Shown one piece after another: positions 37,801 to 48,820 of a stretch of 64,000 nt of DNA. The notes beneath the pieces were generated by a model, which saw nothing but the letters and a program-made list of their open reading frames with translations, was not told where the DNA came from and did no database searches. This DNA comes from Hymenoscyphus infarciens (taxonomy: Eukaryota > Ascomycota > Leotiomycetes > Helotiales > Helotiaceae), in contig LLCB01000032.1 in NCBI GenBank assembly GCA_001414345.1, forward strand, positions 1-64,000, given 5' to 3'. The first letter of the stretch is position 1, and the number at the start of each line of letters is the position of its first letter. The translations under genes and the position numbers were made by a program.

Positions 37801-40800
37801 AATAAGCTTAGGAATTATTATATATAAGTAGTAATAGCTCTATCTTATAATAGAAAGGGATAGCTAAATTAGTAGATTACTAAGAAAACTTCCTTTTTAC
37901 CTTTATACTTTCTAATAAGGAGGTCTTTAATATTATTATAAGATACTCCTAGTTAGTCTATATCTTTAATAGAAAGTAAAAATAGAGTATTAGACTAGTA
38001 TATATAGAAGTCGATAATACGAATAGAAGTTATTATTTTAACCTTCTTAATAGATTAAGTATTACTAATTCTAAAGGTAACTATAAAGCTACTATTTAGT
38101 AATAGTAGTAATTTATATATAAGGTTATTATATGCTAAGAATTAGTCGTGTCTAATAGTAGAGTATTTAGTAGTACTAGTATTAATTATAATACTAAAGA
38201 ATTTAATCTTCTTATATCTTTTAGTACTATATTATATAAAGGTCTTATATTTCTTATTCTTATAGTCCTCTTAAATATCCCTAGTTATTAAATAGATAAA
38301 AGAGGTATTAGCTAATTTAGAAATAATCCGTTTAATATTAATAGTATTAATAGTACTATAAGAGATAATAAATTATTAAATATTATTATCTAGCTTAATA
38401 TTAAAAGATAGAAGGTTATTAATAATAAATATCTCTTTTAATTAGTTAATATTTAAATTATTATAAAGCTCTTCTATATTTAAAATATATTATTAGACGT
38501 TATAGTTAAAGCTCTTTTCCTTAAAAGCATCTCTATACTTTTTCTTAAGTTATTAATAATATTATTCTATATATTAATTCTACTTATCTTTAAAATAATC
38601 TTAGAACTAATAATTTAGTTTCTTATAAATCTAATATACTCTTTTAAATCTTAGAGAATTTATAAGGCGATTAGATATATAGTTACTATAAAATTTATAG
38701 TTAGTAGTATACTATTCTACTTCTAATTCTTCTATAATATATACTTATTAACTTACTATTCTTATACTACTTCTATAAAGGTTCTTATAATTGTTAATAG
38801 ATTAGTATAAAGTATTAATAGTAGATTAGAGGTTCTTATCTAAAAGAGCTCCTCTAAGAGTAGTATAGAATTCTACTATATTTTAATATCCTATTATAAT
38901 TTTATTTATAAAGGTATACTTATTTTAAAGCTTAGGATATAGACTATAGAAGAGTTTATTAAGTTTATCTAAGTATAATTTAAGATATTAAAATATTAAT
39001 TTATTAGTGTTATTAGTCTTAAATTATTTATACTAAAAGGCGTTTTATTTAGAAAGGACGTTTTAGTAATAGGAATTATCTTTAAAGTAATCTTAAATGT
39101 TTTTATATATATCTATAAATAAGAGTTTACTCTTATATATAATAGTAGTATAATAATAGGTAAGTATAAGCCTCTTAAGTATTATAGGAAAGGCTAAATA
39201 ATAGTATATAATTAGTATACTATTATAAAAATAGATATTATAAAATATATTAAGCTTAAGGTTAAAGTTATTCTCTTTCCTACTATATTATATTTCCTCT
39301 ATATATACTTTAGAGACGTTAGTAATTTCTCTAGAAAATAAGTTATATAGTATCTTACTATACTATAGATTTTAACTAGGAATATCTAGCTAGTAGGGAT
39401 AAGAGAGAGAATAAATAGGATCTAGGTCTATTATATAGTATTTAAAACTATTATCTAGATATTATAGCTTTAATAGATACGTAAAACCTTAGAGTTAAGG
39501 ATATTAAAAGGGTTAATTTAATATATTAATATATCTAGGCTAGGATTATTAATAGGTTAGTTATTAGAGATATTAGTACTTCTAATATTCTAGGACATAG
39601 AGGTACTTTATTAATAATTAAGAAGGTCTTAGAGAGGGTAGATTACTATTTAGAGAGAGTAGATATATAAGAGAACGAATAGGAGGAGGGAATCCTAGTT
39701 AGAGCTTCTTAGGTTATTAACTTAAACTACTAAAATAAGTAAGTTTTAGTAATTTTAAAGTTAAATTTAGAAGAGGAATTATACTAGTAGCTATATTTAA
39801 TAAAGTTATATTAAAAGAGAGAACGTCCTTATCTAAGGTAGGCTAGGTATAACGCTAGGTAGGCTAATTATAAGTAGATAGATAGGCTCCCTTTTAGCTT
39901 AACTTAGAGAAATTTAACTATCTTACTTCTAAATTAGGTTATTTTAGCTCTAGGTAGGCTCTAGAGTAGGCTCTTAGAATAACCCTCTTTTAATTTAACT
40001 TAGTAAGATCTATATAATATACCTCTAGTATAGGTGAATTCGATTTAGATAATCTTAATATTAACTTTACTATCTTTAGTATAGATCCTTCTTAGGATAA
40101 TTAATATAAAGGATTTAATAGATCTAAGATAGGATTATTAATTCTCTATTCGAGTTTATTAGAAGAAGTATTACTTAAATAAATAATCTCTTCTAATTCC
40201 TTATAAAAGGGTCTAGATTATTCGTCTTTTTAAAGTGTTTAAAGAAGCGATTCTACTATCTTTATATCCTTATAATTTAGTATATAACATCTATAGCGCC
40301 TAAGTACGGATTAGAGTCTTAATACTACTCTTACTTTCATAGTATTAAAGTTATTAACTATCTATTTTTAAAAGTCTTTTTAAAAAGTATACTAAAGTTC
40401 CTTATTATCCTCTTTACTAGTCTTATACTTTCTAGTAAATAGCTTAACTATATTAGTTAGGTGTTCTACTATATCTTTATATATTTTATATTTATCTAGA
40501 TTATTATTAAGAGGGTTACTAAGAGGGTTACCGCCGTCCTCCTTTTATAAGGATTAGCTTCTACTAAGGCTTAATATAGTATTATTTATTAACTCTTTTA
40601 ATAATTTAAGGTTAAAGAACTTATTATTAGAGGATAAAGATATTAAGAGAATAGAGGGCAGAATATTAAAGGGCTAGAAGCTTAGCTAGAGATACCTATC
40701 TTATAGTAAGATAGTCTAAAAGTATAGTAAATTAAAGACCTAAAATAAGAGGTAAATATCTTAGTAAATTTAGAGAGAGAATTTAGATAAGAATCGTATG

Positions 40801-41141
40801 TTTTTAGTAGTATTATAGGGTTCTTAAGAAAGGTAATAGATCGATACTTTTAAAGTGTTTATTAATAAGCTAGGGAAGTGTTAAATTAGTTAGTTTTACG
40901 ACGATTAATTAAAGGAACGATTAGTAGATCTATAGTCCTTTTTAAGAATAAAAGAATACTAGGATAGAAACTTTTTATAGTAGTAAAAGTTAATCTCCTA
41001 CTAGAATAGAAAGAAGGCTTTTACTCTATAACTACTTATAATATTATATTCCTACTAGAATAAGAGAGATAACGCTACTAGGATAGAAAGCGTCTAATAT
41101 AAGTAACTAAGTAACCTAATCTATACGTATATACTAATTAG
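37801..41141 (-). other. Copia gag/protease portion, unreadable
   Basis: By element order this 3.3 kb should hold gag, protease and the pre-integrase region on the minus strand. Mutation density is too high to pick out motifs by eye, and no open frame of 60 codons survives. Confidence 0.55.
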
Positions 41142-41331
41142 TATTAGTATAACTAGGTTATAAATAGGGTCTTCTTATCCCTCTTTAAGGGATTAAAAGG
41201 TAACGTAAAAAGTAGTTATTTATTTATACGTGCCTATCTATAAGTATAAAGGTCTAAGTATAAGTAGGTCTTATTCCACCACTCGATTAGGTAACCGGAA
41301 CCGACATATTCACCCTACAATTGTCCCGACA
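41142..41331 (-). repeat. Copia element LTR, right copy (5' LTR by coding strand)
   Basis: 190 bp. Plus-strand ends are TATTAGTATAAC... and ...TGTCCCGACA. Each LTR keeps one unmutated end, so together they give TGTTGG...CCGACA (TGTCGG...CCAACA on the coding strand). It is followed by the target duplication CTTAG. Confidence 0.93.
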
Positions 41332-41825
41332 CTTAGAGACGCTCACAAAATTTTCCTCTCAGCCTTCGAAGATATAATCGCTAGTTCCCTCCTTGAATGC
41401 TCTCCTGTCGAGGCTAAGCTTGGTTTAGAAACCGAGGCTTACGACCATGCTTCAACGGCTGGAAAAATTACAAAAAGTACCGTACTTAAATTCCTTTCAA
41501 GGAAGTGCGGTTTTACGTTCCTCTCCTTTACCAGCTCAAACAGTTCCACACCGGTCTAAGTGTGTTAGAGACAGCCTAGAGAAATTACACAGAAGAGAAG
41601 AAGCAGTGGATTAAAAGCAAATTCGGCCAGTACGTTGCCATAATAAAAGCTGGGAAAAATCAACGCTTTTTGTGGCTTTTAGAGGAGTTTGCTCCTAATT
41701 TAGCAAAGACAACCTAGAACAAGAACAATTAGAATAAGGAAGCGGAATAGGCACATTTTGAGAAGCCCATGAAATACATCAAATTATAAAGGGGCTTCGT
41801 AACTCGGGTAGGTGGAAGGATTGAG
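41332..41825 (+). pseudogene. Right half of the interrupted host gene, with RIP-type stops
   Basis: The frame continues YLRDAHKIFLSAFEDII, SSLLECSPVEAKLGLETEAY. After a frame change it reads QLKQFHTGLSVLETA-stop-RNYTEEKKQW, SKFGQYVAIIKAGKNQRFLW and LLEEFAPNLAKTT-stop. Four in-frame stops are TAG, mostly where TGG (Trp) would fit, the G-to-A change RIP makes on this strand. Family not recognised. Mutation here, just outside the LTR, suggests RIP leaked from the element. Confidence 0.5.
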
Positions 41826-42635
41826 ATTAGGGTTTGGTTTTCTCATCCTTTTTGTAATAATAACCCCCTCCGCGTTAATTTCATCTAAAATAAAATCCAT
41901 AACGACCTCTCAGAACACTATAACAACACCATATATACTCTCTGCCACCATCGAGGTGGCAATTGCCAGTTGCATGTTTACGGCATTGCTGAGGCACATC
42001 GTTAACCTTTGTTAGCCCACTAGGGGGTGTACTTGTAGGATTTCGTAAATGGCCAAGAGCAGAGTGCCTCTACGCTGCTCCCCCAATGAACTGTTCAGAA
42101 TATTTATCTGGGCCGTACTTGTGACTGTGTGTATGACAATGAGCTTGTACGTGGCAGTCAAGAGTAAATTAGGAGCGTGATTAGGAAAGAAAGAAAAATA
42201 GGTTATAGAAACGATACTGAGTTTTGTTTGGCTTGTTGAAGGCCAATGTGAAATCTTTAGACCGCTTTTTGGGGAATTTACTTGTTTAAATGATTTACTA
42301 TAACTAGTCGAGGCATTGACAAAGACAATTTAGCTTTACACTAGGACATCTGGAATTCAATTTCTTGAGGGTTTTGCAGCGGGGGTTCGCAGATATTCGT
42401 ACGCTCTCATTTTTGCACCTAAAATCACTGAAATTTACCTTGCTTAAAATACTGCTGTAAAATAAACCTTAATTATTTCTTAGAAGTTTTTATAGAAAAT
42501 TAAAATATCGAGTCACCTGTTTAACCGCCTGGATGCCTTACCTCGACACCTCGAGCCTGCAGCAGTGCCACGAGAAGACAATACCCTCGCAGAATCAATT
42601 TCTCGAGATTCGTAAAATGAGCTCCTGCGACAATT
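41826..42635. other. Intergenic, no feature recognised
   Basis: AT-rich, short frames only. Nothing supported. Confidence 0.5.
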
Positions 42636-42722
42636 ATGGACCCGTTCTCGGTAATCGGACTTGTTGGCTCTCCTGTCGGAATCAGCGATGTGATCAGAAA
42701 GATATTGGGTCGTCTTCTGACC
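42636..42722 (+). pseudogene. 5' scrap of a fungal N-terminal-domain (NACHT/ankyrin-type) gene
   Basis: The reading MDPFSVIGLVGSPVGISDVI from an ATG at 42636 is the stereotyped start of many fungal STAND/ankyrin-type proteins. The frame runs on to 42872, but after about 42720 the plus-strand sequence is antisense to the P450-like piece and no longer resembles the family. Probably a truncated remnant. Confidence 0.4.
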
Positions 42723-43063
42723 CATTGCAACATATCAGTATGGGATTTGCTATCTTCCGGGTTGCGATTTGCGAGTCGTGGAAGTAATGACCTGCGAGCC
42801 ACAACAAAACGACTGCGTATTTGGCGGCACGATGTTAAGATTGGAGCTACAAATGGATGGAATATTCGGTAATGAGCTTTCAAATCACCCATCACTTTAG
42901 AAACACTTGAAGAATCGTCAGTTTCCTCTCGGTTTCTGGTAGTGGATTTAGCCGAGAATTCCAGGTTTTTGGCCGACTCGTGGGATATCCAACTTTCCTC
43001 GAGATCTGAATTGGAAAATAAGGTGAGTGAGAGCAACGATGCCAGCAGAAAAGGTGAAAACAA
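42720..43063 (-). pseudogene. Cytochrome P450 fragment
   Basis: The minus-strand frame contains LKAHYRIFHPFVAPILTSCR, QIRSRFVVARRSLLPRL and HTDMLQWV. This resembles the middle of fungal P450s: the RPFVAPFLP..R.IR region, an ARxLLxP helix, then DMLQW just before the oxygen-binding I helix. No I helix, ExxR or heme Cys region follows; the sequence switches to the unrelated scrap at about 42720. Upstream parts are also missing. Confidence 0.45.
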
Positions 43064-44220
43064 AGGTTGAACTCATTATGAAGCACAATTACCACTGTAA
43101 ATGCTATCAACTGAATCAAGCTTTCACACCCAAGGACCGTTTCAAGTTTTCACTTGGGAAGTGATTGGCTGCTAGACATGAGTGATGCTTATCATTGGTT
43201 GAAGGTCTGTCCCATGAAATCTCACCTAGCCTCATCTCACGACATATTATACGTAAATATTAACGTGAGTTCTGACCAATGTAAAAAAACCAATCTACAT
43301 ATAACGGGGAAGGACTGAGCGAACATGCAAGTTTATGTTTTGAAGCTTTCGAGTAAAGCGTGGATGGAGAAACCAAATGTGTGGGTCCGACTTCCAAGGA
43401 GATTAATATATTGGGGAATTGTTGCGAGAAAAATGAAGTAAGAAGCAAGAATAGGTCGCCAAGTGATGATATCCTTTTTTTGAGTTGCCTCCAAAAACCC
43501 ATGTCATCCACCAGGCCAATAGTAACAGTTCCCCTTTAAGATCCCCTTCGTTTGAAGTTCTCGGGAACGAGGATGTCGCAAAGCTCAGCAAATTCTACTG
43601 CAAGTTATGGTATCTTCTTAGATGCGACCTGCAGGAGGTCATTGGTACTTCGAGGGAATAATGAAGAGGGCGATGCGTTTTTCTATGGCAGCAAATAGGA
43701 TCCGCCAGCAGAACTTGCCAAGCGGCTACGACTTTCGAGCTGGTCTTACTAAAGGTCTATACGTTAAGAAGCCAAGGTCAAGTCGCGATCGAGGCTAATC
43801 ATTCCTTCTCTAGGTGATTTCAATAACCTTAAACCAACCAGGAGGACGCAACATGACAGAGTCGCTCCTCCCTCTTGACGTCTCGACGTTGACCTCAACT
43901 CGTAACGAGAAGGTAAGGCACGACTCTGATTACGCCCCGTGTACGAAACTCCACCCCATACATAATAGAAATTTCTTTGTCTTCGGAACCTGGAAACAAA
44001 TCGGGGGCCCGTGGGGGGGGGGGGGGGGGGGTAAGGTCCGCAGACGCTAGAGGGTGTCGGAGGCGCCTCCGGAGACCATACTATCACATCCTCGCAGCTT
44101 TGCGCTATTGTGTACTACCCTATTCTATTTCACCCCGTGGTCTGCACATCTTCAAAGCGCCGTGTTTTTATACTTAGAAGATGAAGCTCAGACACGTGAC
44201 TAGAAAGTAAAACGAGAAAA
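43064..44220. other. Intergenic region upstream of RSA3
   Basis: No gene recognised. It contains the G-run annotated separately. A plus-strand stretch at about 43360-43750 reads as broken protein-like pieces in several frames and may be another relic. Confidence 0.4.
44013..44031 (+). repeat. Homopolymer run of 19 G
   Basis: Nineteen consecutive G, preceded by GGGGGCCCGT. Length may be uncertain in the assembly. It could form a G-quadruplex. Confidence 0.9.
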
Positions 44221-44301
44221 ATGGAAGCTCCCGCCATCAAAGTCCACTCATTCTCATCAAAACAAGACATAAAAAACCATGGAAGGCAAAAAACAAGATA
44301 A
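44221..44301 (+). promoter_or_regulatory. Upstream ORF overlapping the RSA3 start
   Basis: An ATG at 44221 opens a 26-codon frame ending TAA at 44299-44301. It overlaps the RSA3 start codon (44279) in another frame. If the transcript starts upstream of it, this uORF would reduce RSA3 translation. The transcript start is not known. Confidence 0.35.
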
Positions 44302-44756
44302 GCCTAGAAGGCACAAGAAGCGCAAGTCGAGAACCCAAGGTACGTCGTGAGAACCCTCGGATTTCACGACCCATACTGATCTTCAAAAAGTGGAATCAGA
44401 TAGCGACAGCGAATATGAAGTAGAAGCAGTCAAGTCACCCGAACCAGAGAAAACAGTGAGATTCCTCATAAACTCAACTGGAAATTTGACTCATCTGTTT
44501 AACATAGATTTCCGAGGCACCGAATTCTTCCAAGCCTTCTACGGATGCAGAGATTTCCGCCACCTTCACCAAGTTTTACATGCAACAAGCGACAGTCGAA
44601 TTTGCTGAGGATTTGGATCGCGTTCGAGGGGCTGAGGATTTCAAAGATGAGGCTTTGGCCATCTTGGTTCACTCTCTGCAACAAGGCACGGCAGTTTTCT
44701 CATCGGAGGAGCAGCGACGGATCGTGACAGCTGGGGCGAAGAAAGTTGAGGGTTGA
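44279..44756 (+). CDS. RSA3: Ribosome assembly protein 3 (60S biogenesis)
   Basis: Predicted 124-aa protein from three exons: 44279-44339, 44391-44455 and 44508-44756. It starts MEGKKQDKPRRHKKRKSRTQ, a basic nucleolar-type N-terminus. An acidic Ser/Asp/Glu patch (VESDSDSEYEVEA) follows. The conserved C-terminal domain reads FTKFYMQQATVEFAEDLD, then AEDFKDEALAILVHSLQQG and SSEEQRRIVTA, which is diagnostic of Rsa3. Rsa3 joins early pre-60S particles in the nucleolus. The introns are 51 and 52 nt. The start context is AACCATGG. Confidence 0.92.
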
Positions 44757-45281
44757 AGGGTAGCTGGGAGTGAATGAACGAACTATGGGCAATTTCAAAG
44801 TTTGTTACTTCAAGCTGTGCTTGGTTCCCGCGAAGGGGCAGTGGCCAGACGGAACGAAGCTACCCTCGTGACGGGAAATATCATAACCTAGAATAGAAGT
44901 CAAAGAATCTGCTTTGAATAATGGCATCAAAGAAGTGGAGGCCTACTAATTAAAAGCCCCAAAAATGGAAATAAAGTTGCCTCCCATACCAATTACGTAG
45001 TTAGTTAGCTTGGATTACCTTTGATGTCCGCCTTCACACTGAAATTAACTAATTCTAATTACTTACGTCTGGCTCTGACTCAAAAGAAACTCTCTCAGAT
45101 TTGTATAACATGTTTCATCGACAGAATCAGTCTACCTAGGTAGTTTCTTATTAAGTTCAACCCACCTCTTAAGTGCAAGGATACTCGGTCTATTTTCGGC
45201 AGCTTCAAACCCACAGTGTGGTGTTTTCTTAGTAATCAGCTATGAAGAAGGATTAGTCATGACAACAAAAACATCACAACA
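44757..45281. other. Intergenic, no feature recognised
   Basis: RSA3 3' region and tRNA upstream region. No conserved frame. Confidence 0.5.
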
Positions 45282-45386
45282 GTCTGGATGCCAGAGTGGT
45301 TAATGGGTAAGACTTGAAAGCTGTGTCTCACAGCTGAAAGATATCTTATGGCTTCGGCCGCGTAGGTTCAATCCCTGCTCCAGACG
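45282..45386 (+). tRNA. tRNA-Ser (anticodon UGA) with a 24-nt intron
   Basis: The acceptor stem GTCTGGA pairs with TCCAGAC (discriminator G at 45386). The D arm is CCA-GAGTGGTTAA-TGG. The anticodon stem TAAGA/TCTTA encloses loop CT-TGA-A with the anticodon at 45315-45317. An intron of 24 nt (45319-45342) sits one base 3' of the anticodon, the canonical nuclear tRNA intron site. A long class II variable arm (TGGCTTCGGCC) follows, as in tRNA-Ser. The T arm is GTAGG-TTCAATC-CCTGC. The anticodon reads UCA and related Ser codons. Confidence 0.93.
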
Positions 45387-45409
45387 TTCAAGCTCATAAT
45401 TGAGTTATG

Positions 45410-45425
45410 TTTTATCCGCTTTTTT
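45410..45425 (+). terminator. RNA polymerase III terminator of tRNA-Ser
   Basis: TTTT at 45410-45413 and TTTTTT at 45420-45425, 24 and 34 nt after the tRNA end. T-runs of this kind end Pol III transcripts; the second is the stronger. Confidence 0.7.
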
Positions 45426-46579
45426 GACCTTTTTGTTTACGATCTGTGGACACTCACACACTATTTATTTTTATGAAGAACTCTTCGTCTTGGTATAGAC
45501 TACATTTTAAAGGTGGAAGAAAACTTTAGGTACAATCCCCTCCCCTCTATTGTTCGCGTGTGTGAGAGTGATAAACAAAGATCCGTACAATTTGTCAGAG
45601 TAATGTTTTGTGAAAAGCCTATGTATGTCACCACCAAAAAGGTAACTCGGCAGATCTCATTTTGAGATACTTCCGCTGTGTGTATTCTCATGCTATCTAG
45701 ACTTATCATAAGTGGTTGAACCTGGAATGTGCTGGCCACCAAACTCCACAAAGACGAAGTATTTGCTAGAAATCGTTCATTTCCTTGATCCCTGCACAGT
45801 ATGTCCTATCACCCTAAGCCCAATTCAAGTTCTAATAATCTTTCCAGCGACGTCTCGAATCAACAGATTCCTTCTATTTTGATCATTTTTTTGATGTTGA
45901 GAGATTTTTTAACCCTCCTCGAACCCGAACCATTGCGTTTCAGCTTTTTTCTGTAGGAGCTTCAATACAACTTCCAGCTCCTTTTCTCAACATGCATAAT
46001 TATATTTCTATGCTACTACCTCACTTAATTGTCAATTTTCTCGGCTAGCTTCCTCCCCCTTTCGTAATAACACTTTACTCTACAGATAAAGCAACCACAT
46101 AAAAAAGAAATAAAAGAGCTGAAACCCCCGAAGCCAATAATACCATTATTCTCTCAAACTTAAATCCTCTCAGAAGTTCTCATAGCTTCTTACTCCTACG
46201 AACTAAACTTAAAATTCACCCTCCTTGAGTTCTCTCACATCGTCAGCAAAACCAAAACCAAGATGTTTATTCCCAACATCCCACTCTTCAGTAACTTCTG
46301 GTAAATTACCCAACCGCAAATTCACATTCATCGTCTTCTCATCTAAAGACAAAGCACCAAGTGAGTGGCCTTTGGATAGTTGATCAAGTTGAGAGTTTCG
46401 AGTGGTGGTAATTAATGCTGAAAATGTGGTGCTGTGCGCGACGCCGTTTCAATCGAGGGAGTAGAAACAGAGACTAACTAGAAGGCCAGTGAAAAAAAAT
46501 GTAATTCCGTATGAAAGAACGAGGTTTGTATTGAAGTAGGTCACAGTTGAGTTTTCAAGGCTTTCTTTCTTACTAACTC
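45426..46579. other. Intergenic, no feature recognised
   Basis: AT-rich. Short frames only; nothing supported. Confidence 0.5.
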
Positions 46580-46583
46580 AACG

Positions 46584-48820
46584 TTAGCGTGATAGCAAGT
46601 AGTCTACGATTCGAAGATATGGACACACAGAATCTCCGGAATGCCTAGCAGACTGAGTGTAATAATGTTCATGAAAGTCTTCGATTCCAAAACGCAGTGT
46701 AGTGTTTCGGCAACGTGCTGTTGAGTTTTTGTATTTGGGCAATTTGGTCAAATTCTTTAGCTTCGCAGGCTCATACACACCATAATTTTCTGCCAGCTGC
46801 CAGGATACAGCCCCCTTTCTCGACATGCCTATTGGATTTTCGTTCCAATAATTCGCTGCGAGCTCTTCACAAATCGCAAGTTCGGTATGCATAATTTGGC
46901 TCAGGGGGGAACCAGCAGATGAAATTGAAGTCACCTCTTTAAATAACTGGTCCATCGTGTATTGAAACCGTCACAGAACCCGATAAAATGGTCGTCAGCG
47001 TATCAAAATGTAATTTGTAGCAGCTTCCTGCCGGTATTCTCCCTTGACAGCTTCCCATTCATACGCGAGACCCGATCTTTCTATCTTATATTTTGGAATT
47101 CGCACAGGTTCAAAGCGTGTGGTTTGATACCGTACCGTTTTCTGACTTCCGCTAATGAACTCGAAGTTTACATCAAATGATGCATTGCCCAGTATGCAGA
47201 CTAGACTTGAACTTGCGGTCTGGACCTAAAATTGGGGAACGTAGACCAGACAGGGCGATCCCGGGCGGCCAAAATAACAGGTAGAGTTGAAGTAGTAGTA
47301 CTTTAGAACGTTGTCCGGGTGGTGCATAATCCCAGGTCAAGGAGAGTGGATGATGACTCTCATCTCGTCCAAAGTAAACAAAAGTTTCATTGTATGCGGA
47401 AGGCGCTGAGACAGAGGATGAAAGCATAACGGGCGGCTTTCCCCCCGCCCTAGAATCTCCTTTTATGCTCTATTCTTTGACTGCCCGCTCTGTCCATTCA
47501 GATCAATATTGGATTGAATTATTTAATTATCATTTAACCCACTCGTGTACTTGTCGAAAACTTCTTGCTGGCTGGAAGTTGCGTTGGAGCACTTCACAGA
47601 AGGTCCGTAGAATTGCAAGCCAAATGGAAAATTCGACGCGAAAGAAAATTCTAATACGGGATCAAGTACCTTTGCTTCTCTTGCTGCTGCTAGAGCCAGA
47701 TATAGTAAAGGCGAATTCGCGGAATCTCCCGGTAAATGTGGTTTGCCTGCGAATGACTCCTAATCAATGGTTGGGACTTGCCCGGTCATGGTTTTATTTC
47801 GGTATCCAGAAACATCGGCAAGAATAGCTGGTGGAGCAAGGCCTGCTAAGGCTATACATCTTTTATGGTTGTTAGAAAGTCCTCGTTTTTTAACGGGAAT
47901 CTTTTATACAACGGAAAGGTTGTCTGTGCTAAAAGGGTGGAGCAAAGAGAGACCACCGGATCCCTTGATTTAGAAGTCTCAAGAATATGTTCTTTTGGGA
48001 GAATTCCATCCTTCAAGTGAACTTCTGACTTACCAACAGACTGAGGCTGCAAGAGCAGCAATATTGGCCTTTTTTAGCAACTGAAGACTCAGGAACCCCA
48101 CTGGGTTGGAATTCAAGGAGAACAAAGTGTTGAGTGTTCCCAATTCTATTGGTTTTCTTTTGAGAACTGTCCAAATAGATTGTTCATATGCCTGAGAACA
48201 AGCCGCTCGATATAGTGCCACCACGAGAAAATCGTAGCCAGTACCCAAAGCCGTGCTCCATTCTTACATTACGGCCTCGGTTCCATGAAGATGGCTGTAT
48301 TGTATATGATGTACGACAGAAAACAAGTTATTAAAGAAGAGTAACAGCATTATAAGTCCGGGTGTTCTCCAATGAACTACCCATCTGACGTACGGCGGAG
48401 TAGTGGCTTCCAAAGAGGCTCTTTCCTTCAATTCTTGCTCCCTCCTATTTTTTGTTGAGACTTGGGGTGTATGGTTCTGAGGGTGCTGGGAGGATGTTTC
48501 TTGATCGCGACTTCCTGGATATATTGACTCTGTATCTGAAGAGAGGCCCCTTGCTCCGAAACGGAGGTGGTACCAGATATAATTTCGTTGTTATTGGGAG
48601 CCTGGAGGGCGATGTTTGGAGACTGCAGATGCCATTGCTCTGTTTCGATCAGGCTATCCACCAAGCTAACTGGTGTGTATTCAGTGTACCCCGTGTGGGT
48701 GCTGTCCTCTCGTTTTGTGCTGTTGTTTGACCATGGCATGAGAGACGAACCCAGAAAAAGTCGAGTAGAGTTGGCGGGGTTTGCCAATTGCTTTCGTGGA
48801 ATTGAATAACGTGGCACCAT
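46584..48820 (-). pseudogene. Large fungal membrane-protein pseudogene
   Basis: Minus-strand pieces follow the order of a large fungal membrane-protein family (several N-terminal helices, a long extracellular region) that I recognise but cannot name. They are a Ser/Thr/Gln-rich N-terminus (48820-48428), RWVVHWRTPGLIMLLLFF, TALGTGYDFLVVALYRAA, KPIELGTLNTLFSLNSNP, ALAGLAPPAILADVSG, FYGPSVKCSNATSS, then VCILGNASFDVNFEF near 47190 and CRNTTLRFGIEDFHEH near 46690. Frames change several times. In-frame stops include TAA at 48264-48266 and TAG at 47760-47762. Some breaks may be introns, but the two stops lie inside conserved pieces. No protein product is expected. Confidence 0.7.

Larger units (their letters stand above)
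28972..41331 (-). mobile_element. Ty1/copia-type LTR retrotransposon, RIP-mutated, with nested insertion
   Basis: A 12,360-bp element is bounded by two 190-bp LTRs and flanked by the direct duplication CTTAG (28967-28971 and 41332-41336). Without the nested element it would be about 6.8 kb. The coding strand is minus: despite many stops, integrase, reverse transcriptase and RNase H sequence can be followed from right to left, the copia order INT-RT-RH. About 23 LTR-LTR differences were counted by eye, all transitions. Almost all CA/TG steps have become TA. It cannot be active. Confidence 0.93.

Noticed and set aside
28500..41330. AT-rich block considered as a centromere or replication origin
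   Set aside because: LTR pairs, target duplications and copia motifs explain the block as RIP-mutated transposons; nothing requires a centromere.
48428..48820. 130-codon minus-strand frame as a stand-alone gene
   Set aside because: It lacks a family match by itself and directly precedes the first membrane segment of the pseudogene, so it is treated as its N-terminus.
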